NCBI RefSeq assembly: GCF_900101595.1 | Contig: NZ_FMYY01000015.1 | Coordinates: forward strand, 62,001 to 126,000 | Length of the DNA stretch: 64,000 nt | Direction: 5' to 3' | From: Paenibacillus sp. cl123 | Lineage (GTDB): Bacteria > Bacillota > Bacilli > Paenibacillales > NBRC-103111 | Part shown: positions 47,712 through 55,735 of the stretch, piece by piece | How positions within the stretch are numbered: the first letter of the stretch is position 1 | How the letters are laid out: every line of letters starts with the position of its first letter | The notes under the pieces: generated by a model | What the model was told of the DNA's origin: nothing | Database searches by the model: none | What the model saw: only the letters and a program-made list of their open reading frames with translations | Position numbers and translations under genes: made by a program

Positions 47712-49043
47712 ATGCGGCGGTTCAAATGGGCGGTGGCGGTCATGCTGTGTCTGAGCTTGGTGCTTACGGGATGCGGCTTGGTGGGTAAGAAGGATGCAGG
47801 CTCGATTGTGAAGGATCTGGATGGGGTGGTAGGCAAGCTGGACAGCTATCATGCGGAAGGGCGAATGACGCTGAATACCGGCACAGAGCCTCAAGAGTAT
47901 GCGGTTGAGGTATGCTTTATGGCGGATTCGTACTATCGGATCTCGCTCACGAACGCGAAGAAGGATATTACGCAGATTGTCCTGCGCAACGATGATGGAG
48001 TATTCGTGCTCACACCTCATCTGAACAAAAGCTTCCGCTTCCAAAGCGATTGGCCGGAAAATCAAGGCCAGGTGTATTTGTATCAGTCGCTGGTCCAGTC
48101 GATTCTGATGGATAATGAACGTCAGTTCACGACGGATGAAAATTCTTACGTGTTCGATGTCGCGGCCAATTACCAGAACGGCTCGCTTGCCCGTCAGAAG
48201 GTATGGCTGGATAAGAAAAATTATGCTCCGCAGCATGTGGAAGTTGCCGACGCGAACAATAATGTGATGGTGATCGTGAAGTTTGACAAGTTTGAATTCG
48301 GCACAAAGTTCGAGAAGGATCAATTCGATATGCAGCGCAATATGACGGGCTCGAGCATGAAGACGCTGCCTACGGTCGGCCATGATCATGGGGCCGCAGA
48401 TAAAGCAGGGGCGGCGGGCACCGGCGACAAGGGAACGGCAGCGGCTAATGGGCAAGCTGCGAGTAAGCAGGACAATGCAAGCAGCGATAAAGCAGCAGCA
48501 GGATCGAGCAAGGCGACAAGCGGAGCGAATCAAGGCGCCACGTCGCAAGCTACGGGCAAACAAGACAATGCAAGCGGCGATAAAGCAGCAACCGAGACGA
48601 GCAAAGCCACGACTGGAACTAACCAAGCGCCAGCGGGGCAGACGGGTACGACGCAAACGGGCGCAGGCAAATCGGCTTCTGGCGCAGGCGGAGCAAGCAA
48701 CCAGCTTTCCTTCGGCATCATCGAGCCTAATTATATGCCTAGCGGCGTGAAGAAGCAGGATATGACGGAGATCAAGCTGGGCGAGGATAAAGCGGTGATG
48801 ATTCGCTACGCCGGCACTTATAACTATACATTGATCGAGTCGCGTCCGAAGGAAAAGACAGTTTCAATTTTGCCGGGCGAAATTATGGACCTGGGCTTCA
48901 CACTGGGAGTAGTAACGGGTGATGCGAAGAAGACGCTGACCTGGACATATGACGGAGTGGAGTTCAGACTCTCTACAGGCGATCTTCCGGATACGGAAAT
49001 GATCAAGGTGGCGCAGGCGGTACAAGGCGAGATGGGGAAATAG
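47712..49043 (+). CDS. ydcC: YdcC-type lipoprotein (LolA-like fold, DUF4367)
   Basis: The ATG at 47712 follows GGAGGG by 9 bases. A lipobox (LVLTGCG) after a hydrophobic stretch marks a lipoprotein signal with lipidation at the Cys. Residues ~25-220 form a LolA/LppX-like beta region (SYHAEGRMTLN, LTPHLNKSFRFQSDWP). A ~105-residue Ala/Thr/Gly/Lys/Gln repeat linker (KQDNASSDKAA type) follows, then a C-terminal DUF4367 domain (AVMIRYAGTYNYTLIESRP). In B. subtilis ydcC, a sporulation gene, also precedes alr and ndoAI-ndoA. The linker is much longer than usual. Confidence 0.85.
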   Translation: MRRFKWAVAVMLCLSLVLTGCGLVGKKDAGSIVKDLDGVVGKLDSYHAEGRMTLNTGTEPQEYAVEVCFMADSYYRISLTNAKKDITQIVLRNDDGVFVLTPHLNKSFRFQSDWPENQGQVYLYQSLVQSILMDNERQFTTDENSYVFDVAANYQNGSLARQKVWLDKKNYAPQHVEVADANNNVMVIVKFDKFEFGTKFEKDQFDMQRNMTGSSMKTLPTVGHDHGAADKAGAAGTGDKGTAAANGQAASKQDNASSDKAAAGSSKATSGANQGATSQATGKQDNASGDKAATETSKATTGTNQAPAGQTGTTQTGAGKSASGAGGASNQLSFGIIEPNYMPSGVKKQDMTEIKLGEDKAVMIRYAGTYNYTLIESRPKEKTVSILPGEIMDLGFTLGVVTGDAKKTLTWTYDGVEFRLSTGDLPDTEMIKVAQAVQGEMGK

Positions 49044-49097
49044 CTCTGATAAGGAAAATCACGGCCTCGCGGTTCCCTCTGGGACTGCGGGGCTTGC

Positions 49098-49175
49098 TTA
49101 TTCTTCCAATCTGCCGAGCCGGGTATTGGTTTGTTTGACTTCCTCCAATATCAAACGAAGCAGCTGCTCGCTCAT
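49098..49175 (-). CDS. Putative 25-residue small protein
   Basis: On the minus strand an ATG at 49175 with AGAAGGA 7 bases upstream opens a 25-codon frame, MSEQLLRLILEEVKQTNTRLG and then RLEE, ending in TAA. It would form one amphipathic helix with heptad-like spacing. A ribosome binding site and helix pattern support it, but no homolog is recognised and chance cannot be excluded. Confidence 0.35.
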   Translation of the reverse strand: MSEQLLRLILEEVKQTNTRLGRLEE

Positions 49176-49373
49176 GGCATGTCCTTCTTTCCTGAAGACT
49201 AATAAATGAGGGACTTGGAGAATAAGTATACATGGATGGGGCGGTTCAGGTAAATAGGTCTCGCTTGGACCGAACGGATAACCGATATATCAGTGATCCA
49301 TCGGTTGACAGTCCCGGATAGGCGCATTAACATGGGGATATTGCATCAAATGAGGCAGAAGAAGGTGGAGGAA

Positions 49374-50570
49374 GTGGATTCATTTTACCGGTCGACGCGG
49401 GTGGAAATATCGCTCGACGCGCTGCGCCATAATCTGGAGGCGTTTCGCGGAGCGCTGCCGGAAGCGGTGCGGATGATGGCAGTAGTGAAGGCCGATGCTT
49501 ACGGGCATGGGGCTGTAGAAGTATGCCGGGAGGCGCTCAGCTGCGGTGTGGAATATATTGCGGTAGCCTTCCTGGACGAGGGACTGGAGCTGCGCAGAGC
49601 CGATATTAAGGCTCCGATCCTGGTTCTGGGCTATACGCCGCCGGAAGGGCTGCTGACAGCCTGGGAGCAGGACATCGCGCTCAACGTCTACACGGAAGAC
49701 ATATTGGAGGCATGGGAGCGTGTGGCGCCGCCAGGAGCCGCGCAGCGTCCTCTCCGTATTCATATTAAGATGGACTCGGGCATGAATCGCCTGGGAATAG
49801 GGGACACGGAGGCGGCCGTCCGCTTCATTGAGCGTGCGCGCCATACGCCTGGCATTGAGGTGGAGGGGCTGTTCACCCACTATGCTTGTGCCGATGAAAG
49901 GGATAAGACCCATACGCGCGGGCAGTTTGACCGATTTGCTCAAGTTGTGCGCCATTTCGAGGACCGGGGCATCACCTTTCCCTTGATTCATGCGGGCAAC
50001 AGCGCGGCGGCCATTGACCTGCCCGAGCTGACCTTTAATATGGTCCGGCTGGGGATTGCGATGTACGGCCTGTATCCTTCGGAAGAAGTAAACAAGACGC
50101 TGATCGGGCTGCGGCCTGTGCTGAGCATCAAGACCGGCGTCGTGATGGTGAAGCAGGTGCCGGTAGGAGAGGGAATCAGCTATGGAGCTGTCTACCGGAC
50201 GAAGGGAGAAGAGACGATCGCGACGCTGCCGATCGGTTACGCGGACGGCTTTTCCCGGCTGCTGACAGGCAAGGCTCAGGTGCTGATAAGAGGGCAGCGC
50301 GTTCCGGTCGTTGGGAGAATTTGCATGGATCAATGTATGTTAAATGTGACCGGTCTTGCCGATATTCCTCTAGAAGAAGAAGTCGTTATTCTGGGGACGC
50401 AGGGAGGGGAGGCGATTACAGCCGAGGAGCATGCAAGCTGGCTGGGCACGGTTAACTATGAGATTGTCTGTATGATCTCTCACCGTGTTCCTCGCGTGTA
50501 TGTGAAAAACGGCTCGGTGGTGCGGTCGGTGAACCCGCTGCTTCGCCATCTGTGGGAGCAGGAGGCTTGA
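49374..50570 (+). CDS. alr: Alanine racemase
   Basis: A PLP enzyme that makes D-alanine for peptidoglycan. The GTG at 49374 follows AAGGTGG and gives MDSFYRSTRVEISLDALRHN, the expected N-terminus, and 398 residues; ATGs at 49332 and 49350 lack comparable sites. MAVVKADAYGHG carries the PLP lysine (residue ~39), GEGISYGAVYR the catalytic tyrosine (~269), and VGRICMDQCMLNV the substrate/dimer-interface block. Gene order ydcC-alr-ndoAI-ndoA is that of B. subtilis. Confidence 0.95.
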   Translation: MDSFYRSTRVEISLDALRHNLEAFRGALPEAVRMMAVVKADAYGHGAVEVCREALSCGVEYIAVAFLDEGLELRRADIKAPILVLGYTPPEGLLTAWEQDIALNVYTEDILEAWERVAPPGAAQRPLRIHIKMDSGMNRLGIGDTEAAVRFIERARHTPGIEVEGLFTHYACADERDKTHTRGQFDRFAQVVRHFEDRGITFPLIHAGNSAAAIDLPELTFNMVRLGIAMYGLYPSEEVNKTLIGLRPVLSIKTGVVMVKQVPVGEGISYGAVYRTKGEETIATLPIGYADGFSRLLTGKAQVLIRGQRVPVVGRICMDQCMLNVTGLADIPLEEEVVILGTQGGEAITAEEHASWLGTVNYEIVCMISHRVPRVYVKNGSVVRSVNPLLRHLWEQEA

Positions 50571-50865
50571 TTGGAGCGGCAGCCGGAAACGGGCGCTGCC
50601 CCTGTAGAAGGGGCGTATCGGGAACAAGCCGACGCAGGATCGGCAGGGCTCTCGCTTGGATGGAATTTCCACTCCATAATTTAAGGAGACCTGAGAGGAT
50701 TTTCTTCCTTTGCCGCGAATATGTAGGAGTAGCATACTGGGAAGATCACGGACGGTATAGCATAATGGATATACCCGAAGCATATATTGATCTTGTATAT
50801 TTTTACTGGAAGATTGCCATAATGGAAATAAGCTTTTTGTATGTCTCTTGGGGGTGCATGAACAG

Positions 50866-51147
50866 GTGGCCAATGCTCATAACACGAAGCGCATCATGAT
50901 CAGTCTGCCGGACTATCTGCTTGAGGAAGTCGATCACTTGGTGGAAAAGGAAAATTCGAACCGCAGCGAGTTCATCCGTCAGGCGATGAAGCTGTACCTT
51001 GGCGAACGCAAGAAACGTCATCTCAGGGAGTCTATGCAGCGCGGGTACATGGAGATGGCGAAAATCAATCTCAACATGGCCTCGGAAGCCTTCCAGGCGG
51101 AAGAAGAAGCGGATCTTACGCTTGACCGTCTCGTTAGCGGGGTGTAG
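50866..51147 (+). CDS. ndoAI: EndoAI antitoxin (ribbon-helix-helix)
   Basis: The GTG at 50866 with GGGGTG 9 bases upstream yields 93 residues, exactly the B. subtilis EndoAI length; earlier TTG/GTG codons would add an unlikely tail. KRIMISLPDYLLEEVDHLV is the RHH DNA-binding strand-helix, and GYMEMAKINLNMASEAF is the conserved segment that blocks EndoA. The antitoxin should also repress its own operon. The 295-bp gap upstream (50571-50865) was searched without finding a convincing promoter. Confidence 0.92.
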   Translation: MANAHNTKRIMISLPDYLLEEVDHLVEKENSNRSEFIRQAMKLYLGERKKRHLRESMQRGYMEMAKINLNMASEAFQAEEEADLTLDRLVSGV

Positions 51148-51150
51148 CCC

Positions 51151-51501
51151 GTGATTGTCAAACGTGGCGACGTTTTTTTCGCGGATCTTTCACCTGTTGT
51201 CGGTTCGGAGCAGGGAGGGATCCGGCCTGTGCTGATTATCCAGAACGATATTGGCAATCGCTTCAGTCCAACGGTTATTGTGGCAGCGATTACGGCACAG
51301 ATCCAGAAGGCCAAGCTGCCGACGCATGTTGAAATTGATGCGGAAGCGCACGGGTTTGACAGAGATTCCGTTATTTTGCTGGAGCAGATCCGGACGATTG
51401 ATAAGCAGCGTCTGACCGACAAGATCACACATCTCGACGATGAAACGATGCGCAAGGTCGACGATGCTTTGCAGATTAGCGTAGGGCTGATCGAGTTCTG
51501 A
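51151..51501 (+). CDS. ndoA: EndoA/MazF-family mRNA interferase toxin
   Basis: A 116-residue ribosome-independent endoribonuclease. It begins (GTG) [23 protein letters not shown] with the conserved [22 protein letters not shown] block and the catalytic Arg/Thr region ([22 protein letters not shown]). Bacillus relatives cut single-stranded UACAU. It starts 3 bp after the antitoxin stop. Sequence is near the family norm; nothing suggests inactivation. Confidence 0.95.
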   Translation: MIVKRGDVFFADLSPVVGSEQGGIRPVLIIQNDIGNRFSPTVIVAAITAQIQKAKLPTHVEIDAEAHGFDRDSVILLEQIRTIDKQRLTDKITHLDDETMRKVDDALQISVGLIEF

Positions 51502-51517
51502 GGGTGCGGTTCATGAG

Positions 51518-51542
51518 CGGGGGTCTGATACCCTCGTTTTTT
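51518..51542 (+). terminator. Rho-independent terminator of ndoAI-ndoA
   Basis: CGGGGGT-CTGAT-ACCCTCG (51518-51536) is a 7-bp stem with one G-U pair followed by six T residues. Confidence 0.85.
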
Positions 51543-51622
51543 GCTGTAAGCGGGAAGAATAGCTTGTAAATGGCAGTTAATAGGGGGACCCTCCCGATAG
51601 TAATAGGCATTCGCTGCAAGAC

Positions 51623-51651
51623 TTGACTTCACTTAAGGGAGTACTTATTCT
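51623..51651 (+). promoter_or_regulatory. Probable sigma-A promoter of tex
   Basis: TTGACT (51623-51628) and TATTCT (51646-51651) are 17 bp apart, directly between the ndoA terminator and the tex ribosome binding site. Each hexamer keeps the key consensus positions. Confidence 0.65.
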
Positions 51652-51674
51652 CGGTCCCGGGAGGAGACGGACGG

Positions 51675-53918
51675 ATGGCGAAAGAGCAAAGCGTGCAAGG
51701 GAAACAACTGACGGCGGAGGAAACAACGGCTGCGGCGTCCATAGAGCTGACCGACGAAAGAAAAGCGGCAATTCAGGAGCGGATCGTCAAGCAGATTGCA
51801 GCTGAGCTGCAGATCGGCGGAGGACGGGTCAAAACGACGGTGGACCTGCTGGATGAAGGGAATACGATCCCATTTATCGCGAGGTACCGCAAGGAGATGA
51901 CCGGGGAGCTGGATGAAAACCAGCTGCGCGATATCGAGGAGCGTCTGACGTATCTGCGCAATCTGGAGAGCCGCAAGCTGGAGGTCATGCGTCTGATCGA
52001 TGAGCAGGGCAAGCTGACGGGCGAACTTCGCACATCCATCGAGCAGGCGGGCAAGCTACAGGAGGTTGAGGATCTGTACCGTCCTTACCGGCAGAAGCGC
52101 AAGACGCGTGCGAGCGTAGCCAAGGAAAAGGGGCTGGAACCGCTCGCCGAGTGGCTGCTTTCCCAGCCCAGACAAGGCGATCTGACAGCCGAAGCCGCCC
52201 GGTATATCGATACGGATAAAGGCGTACAAAGCGCGGAGGAGGCGCTTCAAGGCGCGATGGATATTATAGCCGAGCAGGTAGCCGACGACGCCAAAATCCG
52301 AGCTTGGGTGCGGCGTTATACGTTCGAGCAGGGGATTGTGCGTACAGAGGAGCGCAAGGCGGGTCAGGAATCGGTGTACGAGATGTATTACAACTACCAG
52401 GAGCCTGTGCGCAAGCTGCCGCCTCACCGTATACTCGCCATCAACCGGGGAGAGCGGGAAGAGGTGCTGAAGGTGGCGCTTGACGTGCCGGCGGAGCGCA
52501 TTCACGATTTCATCGGCAAGCAGCTTATCAAAGGACCGTCCGTCACGCGTGACGCGTTAACAGCCGTCATCGAGGATGCGTACAAGCGTCTGCTGGCACC
52601 TTCGATCGAACGCGAGGTGCGCGGCGAGCTGACGGATAAGGCCGAAGAGAAGGCCATCGAGGTGTTTGCGGAAAACCTGCGCAATCTGCTGCTTCAGCCG
52701 CCGGTGAAGGGCAAGGTCGTGCTGGGCGTCGATCCGGCCTACCGGACAGGCTGCAAGCTGGCTGTCATCGACGATACCGGTAAAATGCTGGAGATCGCCG
52801 TCACTTACCCGACCCCGCCCAACAACAAAGTAGCTGAAGCGAAGGCCGTGTTTAAGCGTCTGATTGACAGCTACGGCGTAGAGCTGATCGTGATCGGCAA
52901 CGGAACGGCTTCCCGGGAGACGGAGCAGTTCGTAGCGGAGCTGATCGGCGAAGTGAAATCGCGCAAGCTGGCCTACCTGATCGTCAACGAAGCCGGAGCC
53001 AGCGTATACTCGGCATCGAAGCTGGCACAGGCGGAGTTCCCGGATCTGGATGTATCCGAGCGCAGCGCAATCTCCATCGCCAGGCGGCTCCAGGACCCGC
53101 TGGCGGAGCTCGTGAAGATCGAGCCCAAGGCGATCGGCGTCGGGCAATACCAGCATGATGTGACGCAGAAGCGGCTGGAGGAAAGCTTGACATTTGTCGT
53201 AGAATCGGCGGTTAACCATGTCGGCGTCGATGTGAACACGGCTTCGGCTTCCCTGCTTTCTTATGTATCGGGCATCAACGGGACGCTGGCTAAAAATATC
53301 GTGAAGTTCCGGGACGAAAACGGCAAGTTTGTCAGCCGTCAGCAGCTGCAGAAGGTGCCTCGTCTGGGAGTCAAGGCGTTCGAGCAGTGCGTGGGCTTTC
53401 TGCGCATCCCGGGCGGCGGCAATCCGCTCGACAATACGCCGATTCATCCGGAGTCGTATGCGGTCGTGGACAAGCTGTTCCGCGATCAGAAGCTGGAGCT
53501 TGCCAAGCTGGGCAGCGAGGAGCTTAAGGCTGCTCTGCAGCGTTTGAAGCCGGAGGAGCTGGCCGACAAGCTTGGCGTCGGAGTGCCGACGCTGCGCGAT
53601 ATCGTGGATTCGCTGCTGCGGCCGGGGCGCGATCCCCGGGAAGAGCTGGAGGCCCCGTTGTTCCGGACGGACGTGCTGCAGCTGGAGGATCTGACCCCGG
53701 GGATGGAGCTGAAGGGGACCGTCAGGAACGTGATCGATTTCGGAGCTTTCGTGGATATCGGGATTAAAAATGACGGGCTCGTGCATATCTCGCAGCTCAG
53801 CAATTCGTTCGTCAAGCATCCGATGGATGTCGTGTCTGTCGGCGATGTGGTCACCGTCTGGGTACTGAGCGTGGATGCGAAGAAGGGCCGGGTCGGCCTG
53901 ACGATGAAGAAGCCGTAA
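51675..53918 (+). CDS. tex: Tex family RNA-binding protein (YdcI)
   Basis: Tex is a cytoplasmic nucleic-acid-binding protein with a YqgF-like RNase H fold, helix-hairpin-helix motifs and a C-terminal S1 domain. Here the N-terminal helical part includes TVDLLDEGNTIPFIARYRKEM, the YqgF-like domain starts LGVDPAYRTGCKLAVID (~350), the HhH region has VNTASASLLSYVSGIN, and the S1 domain is ELKGTVRNVIDFGAFVDIGI (~675-745). GGGAGGAG precedes the ATG. It lies between ndoA and cmpA/sprT, the order found in Bacillus. Confidence 0.95.
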   Translation: MAKEQSVQGKQLTAEETTAAASIELTDERKAAIQERIVKQIAAELQIGGGRVKTTVDLLDEGNTIPFIARYRKEMTGELDENQLRDIEERLTYLRNLESRKLEVMRLIDEQGKLTGELRTSIEQAGKLQEVEDLYRPYRQKRKTRASVAKEKGLEPLAEWLLSQPRQGDLTAEAARYIDTDKGVQSAEEALQGAMDIIAEQVADDAKIRAWVRRYTFEQGIVRTEERKAGQESVYEMYYNYQEPVRKLPPHRILAINRGEREEVLKVALDVPAERIHDFIGKQLIKGPSVTRDALTAVIEDAYKRLLAPSIEREVRGELTDKAEEKAIEVFAENLRNLLLQPPVKGKVVLGVDPAYRTGCKLAVIDDTGKMLEIAVTYPTPPNNKVAEAKAVFKRLIDSYGVELIVIGNGTASRETEQFVAELIGEVKSRKLAYLIVNEAGASVYSASKLAQAEFPDLDVSERSAISIARRLQDPLAELVKIEPKAIGVGQYQHDVTQKRLEESLTFVVESAVNHVGVDVNTASASLLSYVSGINGTLAKNIVKFRDENGKFVSRQQLQKVPRLGVKAFEQCVGFLRIPGGGNPLDNTPIHPESYAVVDKLFRDQKLELAKLGSEELKAALQRLKPEELADKLGVGVPTLRDIVDSLLRPGRDPREELEAPLFRTDVLQLEDLTPGMELKGTVRNVIDFGAFVDIGIKNDGLVHISQLSNSFVKHPMDVVSVGDVVTVWVLSVDAKKGRVGLTMKKP

Positions 53919-53945
53919 GCACTCGCGCAGACGGACATAAAAAAG

Positions 53946-53995
53946 CAACAGAGCACTGGAACGATAGCCTGAGGCTACGCTCTAGTGCTCTGTTG
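53946..53995 (-). terminator. Rho-independent terminator for the minus-strand cmpA unit
   Basis: CAACAGAGCACT (53946-53957) pairs with AGTGCTCTGTTG (53984-53995); an inner TAGCC/GGCTA pair extends it. The A-run at 53939-53944 is a T-run on the minus strand, so it mainly ends cmpA transcription, and may also halt tex. Confidence 0.85.
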
Positions 53996-54028
53996 GCGCT
54001 GGCTTCCGAGCCTGACGCAGGACCTTAA

Positions 54029-54175
54029 TTAAGGCTGTGAGTGGAGGCTGGTGGGAGTCTCGGTATCGGACCGGCGGGTTCGGTAGAAGTACCAGCAATC
54101 GTTAAGCAGGCGGATTTGCCGCCGGTTTTTGTTATAGAAGGCGTGCATTAACTGGTTGCAAAGCCATTGTGGCAA
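54029..54175 (-). CDS. cmpA: Cortex morphogenetic protein CmpA
   Basis: A 48-residue reading frame starting with TTG at 54175 (AAAGGG 9 bases upstream). The product reads MPQWLCNQLMHAFYNK, then NRRQIRLLNDCWYFYRTRR and a polar tail. This matches the small CmpA family (37-50 residues), whose hallmark is an MPxWLxxQ start and an IxLLNxCWYFYR core. In B. subtilis CmpA acts with SpoIVA and ClpXP in quality control of spore envelope assembly. Its place between tex and sprT also fits. Its presence implies a spore-forming host. Confidence 0.88.
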   Translation of the reverse strand: MPQWLCNQLMHAFYNKNRRQIRLLNDCWYFYRTRRSDTETPTSLHSQP

Positions 54176-54253
54176 GACGATCAGCCCTTTCCCTCTAGCT
54201 GCTGTTTGTATAGCATATGGGCGGGAGGGCGTTTAGGTGCAAGTCCGCCGGGG

Positions 54254-54616
54254 TCAGGCGAGTTCTTCTTCTTCCTCGTACCATTGCTCGAGCTGAGCCT
54301 GGAGGGCGCGAATCTCGGTCAGCAGGGAGACGAGAGGATACTGCTTCTCCTGGGCTTGCAGTGCCGCAAATGCTTGCTCCAGCCGGTTGATATAAGCAAG
54401 TCCTTGCTGCAACTCGAACCCGGGATGTACAAGCTCAAGCGCTTCAAACTCGGCGATAAAATAAGGCAGCGCCGGCACGCCGGGCACGGTCAGCTTGTCC
54501 AGCTCCTTATGCAGGCGCTGATTGAGCGCAGCGAGCTGGTACATATGAGTGGCTGGCATTTCGACAAATTCCAGCTGATCCTGATGCTGGAGCAGCGCAT
54601 ATTTTTTGTTGGACAT
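54254..54616 (-). CDS. Hypothetical 120-residue helical protein
   Basis: The ATG at 54616 follows AGGAGAG by ~9 bases; an earlier start at 54640 would include that site. The product starts MSNKKYALLQHQDQLEFVEM and is mostly helical and acidic, with likely coiled-coil segments (LQQGLAYINRLEQAFAALQ) and an EEEEE-type acidic C-terminus. No family was recognised and no catalytic motif is visible. It is upstream of cmpA on the same strand and may share its transcript, which would make it a sporulation candidate; that is inference. Confidence 0.7.
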   Translation of the reverse strand: MSNKKYALLQHQDQLEFVEMPATHMYQLAALNQRLHKELDKLTVPGVPALPYFIAEFEALELVHPGFELQQGLAYINRLEQAFAALQAQEKQYPLVSLLTEIRALQAQLEQWYEEEEELA

Positions 54617-54760
54617 GGTTAACGTCTCTCCTGTCGTCAAAGCGAATAAAAAGTAAGGTGCGCGGGCAAGATTCCTACTTGACAGTGTAGCCTAACCTGC
54701 GGTTACAATTCAAGTGAGAAAACCTATAGAGAAGAGTGTTTAGGGGTGGGAGCATGAAAA

Positions 54761-55237
54761 ATGAATGATCGGCAGCTGCAGCAGTGGGTGGAGCAAATAT
54801 CGCTGTCGTCGTTTGGACGTCCATTCAAGCATCAGGCCAGATTCAACAAGCGGCTGCGGGCCACAGGCGGCCGATATTTCACGGGAAGCCATGACATTGA
54901 GATCAGCTGGCTGCAATTCGAGCAGTTCGGCAAGCAGGATGTGGAGAAGATCATCAAGCATGAGCTCTGCCATTATCATCTGCACATCCTGGGTCACGGG
55001 TATCAGCACCGGGACGATGATTTCAAGAAGCTGCTCGCGCTCGTAGGCGGGACCCGTTATTGCAAGTCGCTTCCGGACGCGCTGCAGCGCAAAGAGCCGT
55101 ACCGGTACAAACTCATTTGCACCGCCTGCTCGGCTGAATATTTAAGAAAAAGAAAGACCGATCCGCGCCGTTTCGTATGCGGTCATTGCCGGGGAAAGCT
55201 TAAGCTTGTGGCGCTTGACTTGAATTCGGATTCATGA
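54761..55237 (+). CDS. sprT: SprT-like metal-binding protein (YdcK)
   Basis: A 158-residue SprT family protein with the HExxH motif in KHELCHYHLHILGHG (about residues 65-79) and a C-terminal zinc ribbon formed by CTAC and CGHC pairs. The fold is that of a small zincin metalloprotease; the cellular substrate in Bacillota is unknown. Its position after tex and cmpA is conserved. tRNA genes follow within 20 bp. Confidence 0.92.
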   Translation: MNDRQLQQWVEQISLSSFGRPFKHQARFNKRLRATGGRYFTGSHDIEISWLQFEQFGKQDVEKIIKHELCHYHLHILGHGYQHRDDDFKKLLALVGGTRYCKSLPDALQRKEPYRYKLICTACSAEYLRKRKTDPRRFVCGHCRGKLKLVALDLNSDS

Positions 55238-55255
55238 TAAATTAAAAATTGTTCT

Positions 55256-55331
55256 TCCCTGATAGCTCAGTTGGTAGAGCACTCGACTGTTAATCGAGTT
55301 GTCACAGGTTCGAGTCCTGTTCGGGGAGCCA
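55256..55331 (+). tRNA. tRNA-Asn (GTT)
   Basis: 76 nt including an encoded CCA. The acceptor arms TCCCTGA/TCGGGGA, the D-loop AGCTCAGTTGGTAGAGC, the anticodon GTT at 55289-55291 in a CTCGA/TCGAG stem, and the T-loop GGTTCGAGTCC are all present. Confidence 0.98.
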
Positions 55332-55339
55332 TTATCTTT

Positions 55340-55427
55340 GGAGAGATACCCAAGTGGCTCAAGGGGACCCTCTGCTAAGGGGTTAGACTGCGCAAGTGGT
55401 GCGAGGGTTCGAATCCCTCTCTCTCCG
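55340..55427 (+). tRNA. tRNA-Ser (GCT)
   Basis: 88 nt with acceptor arms GGAGAGA/TCTCTCC, a class II variable arm (TGCGCAAGTGGTGCG region), anticodon GCT at 55374-55376 and T-loop GGTTCGAATCC. The 3' CCA is not encoded (the discriminator G is followed by TAC). It is 8 bp from tRNA-Asn, so the two are co-transcribed. Confidence 0.97.
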
Positions 55428-55437
55428 TACAATTAGG

Positions 55438-55463
55438 AAGACCGCCTTCTGGCGGTCTTTTTT
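55438..55463 (+). terminator. Terminator of the tRNA pair
   Basis: AAGACCGCC-TTCT-GGCGGTCTT (55438-55459) is a perfect 9-bp hairpin followed by a run of T residues. Confidence 0.95.
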
Positions 55464-55520
55464 GTTGTGGGGCGATTTGTCCGTGGGCAAACCTCTGGAA
55501 TCGCTCCTTTGCGAATACGC

Positions 55521-55604
55521 CGAAGAACGATGCGGGTTTGTGCGGAGTGCGAAGAGACTAACCCGGGAGTCGCGCCTTAGCGAAGAACGATGCGAGTTTG
55601 TACG
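55521..55604 (+). repeat. Two 24-bp direct repeats with 60-bp period
   Basis: CGAAGAACGATGCGGGTTTG plus TGCG (55521-55544) recurs at 55581-55604 with two changes, exactly 60 bp later. The surrounding 270 bp (55464-55735) holds no supported gene. It may be a genome-dispersed short repeat. Confidence 0.7.
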
Positions 55605-55735
55605 AAATCACACAGAGAGAAGCCGCGGGTATATTCGGCTATAGGCAAAATGCCCGGGTTTATCCCCGGCTGTCTGCACTATAACATGGAGGCGGGCGAG
55701 ACCCCCTATTGGAAAGCACCCGGTGCGTTTCGCAG

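Noticed and set aside
50552..50899. 115-residue frame between alr and ndoAI
   Set aside because: It overlaps the end of alr and the antitoxin start, with no motif or start signal.
50866..51501. Novel toxin-antitoxin system
   Set aside because: Both proteins match the well-known EndoAI/EndoA pair in sequence and position.
55396..55644. 82-residue frame after the tRNA genes
   Set aside because: It begins inside tRNA-Ser and runs through the terminator; the only notable content is the 24-bp direct repeat.
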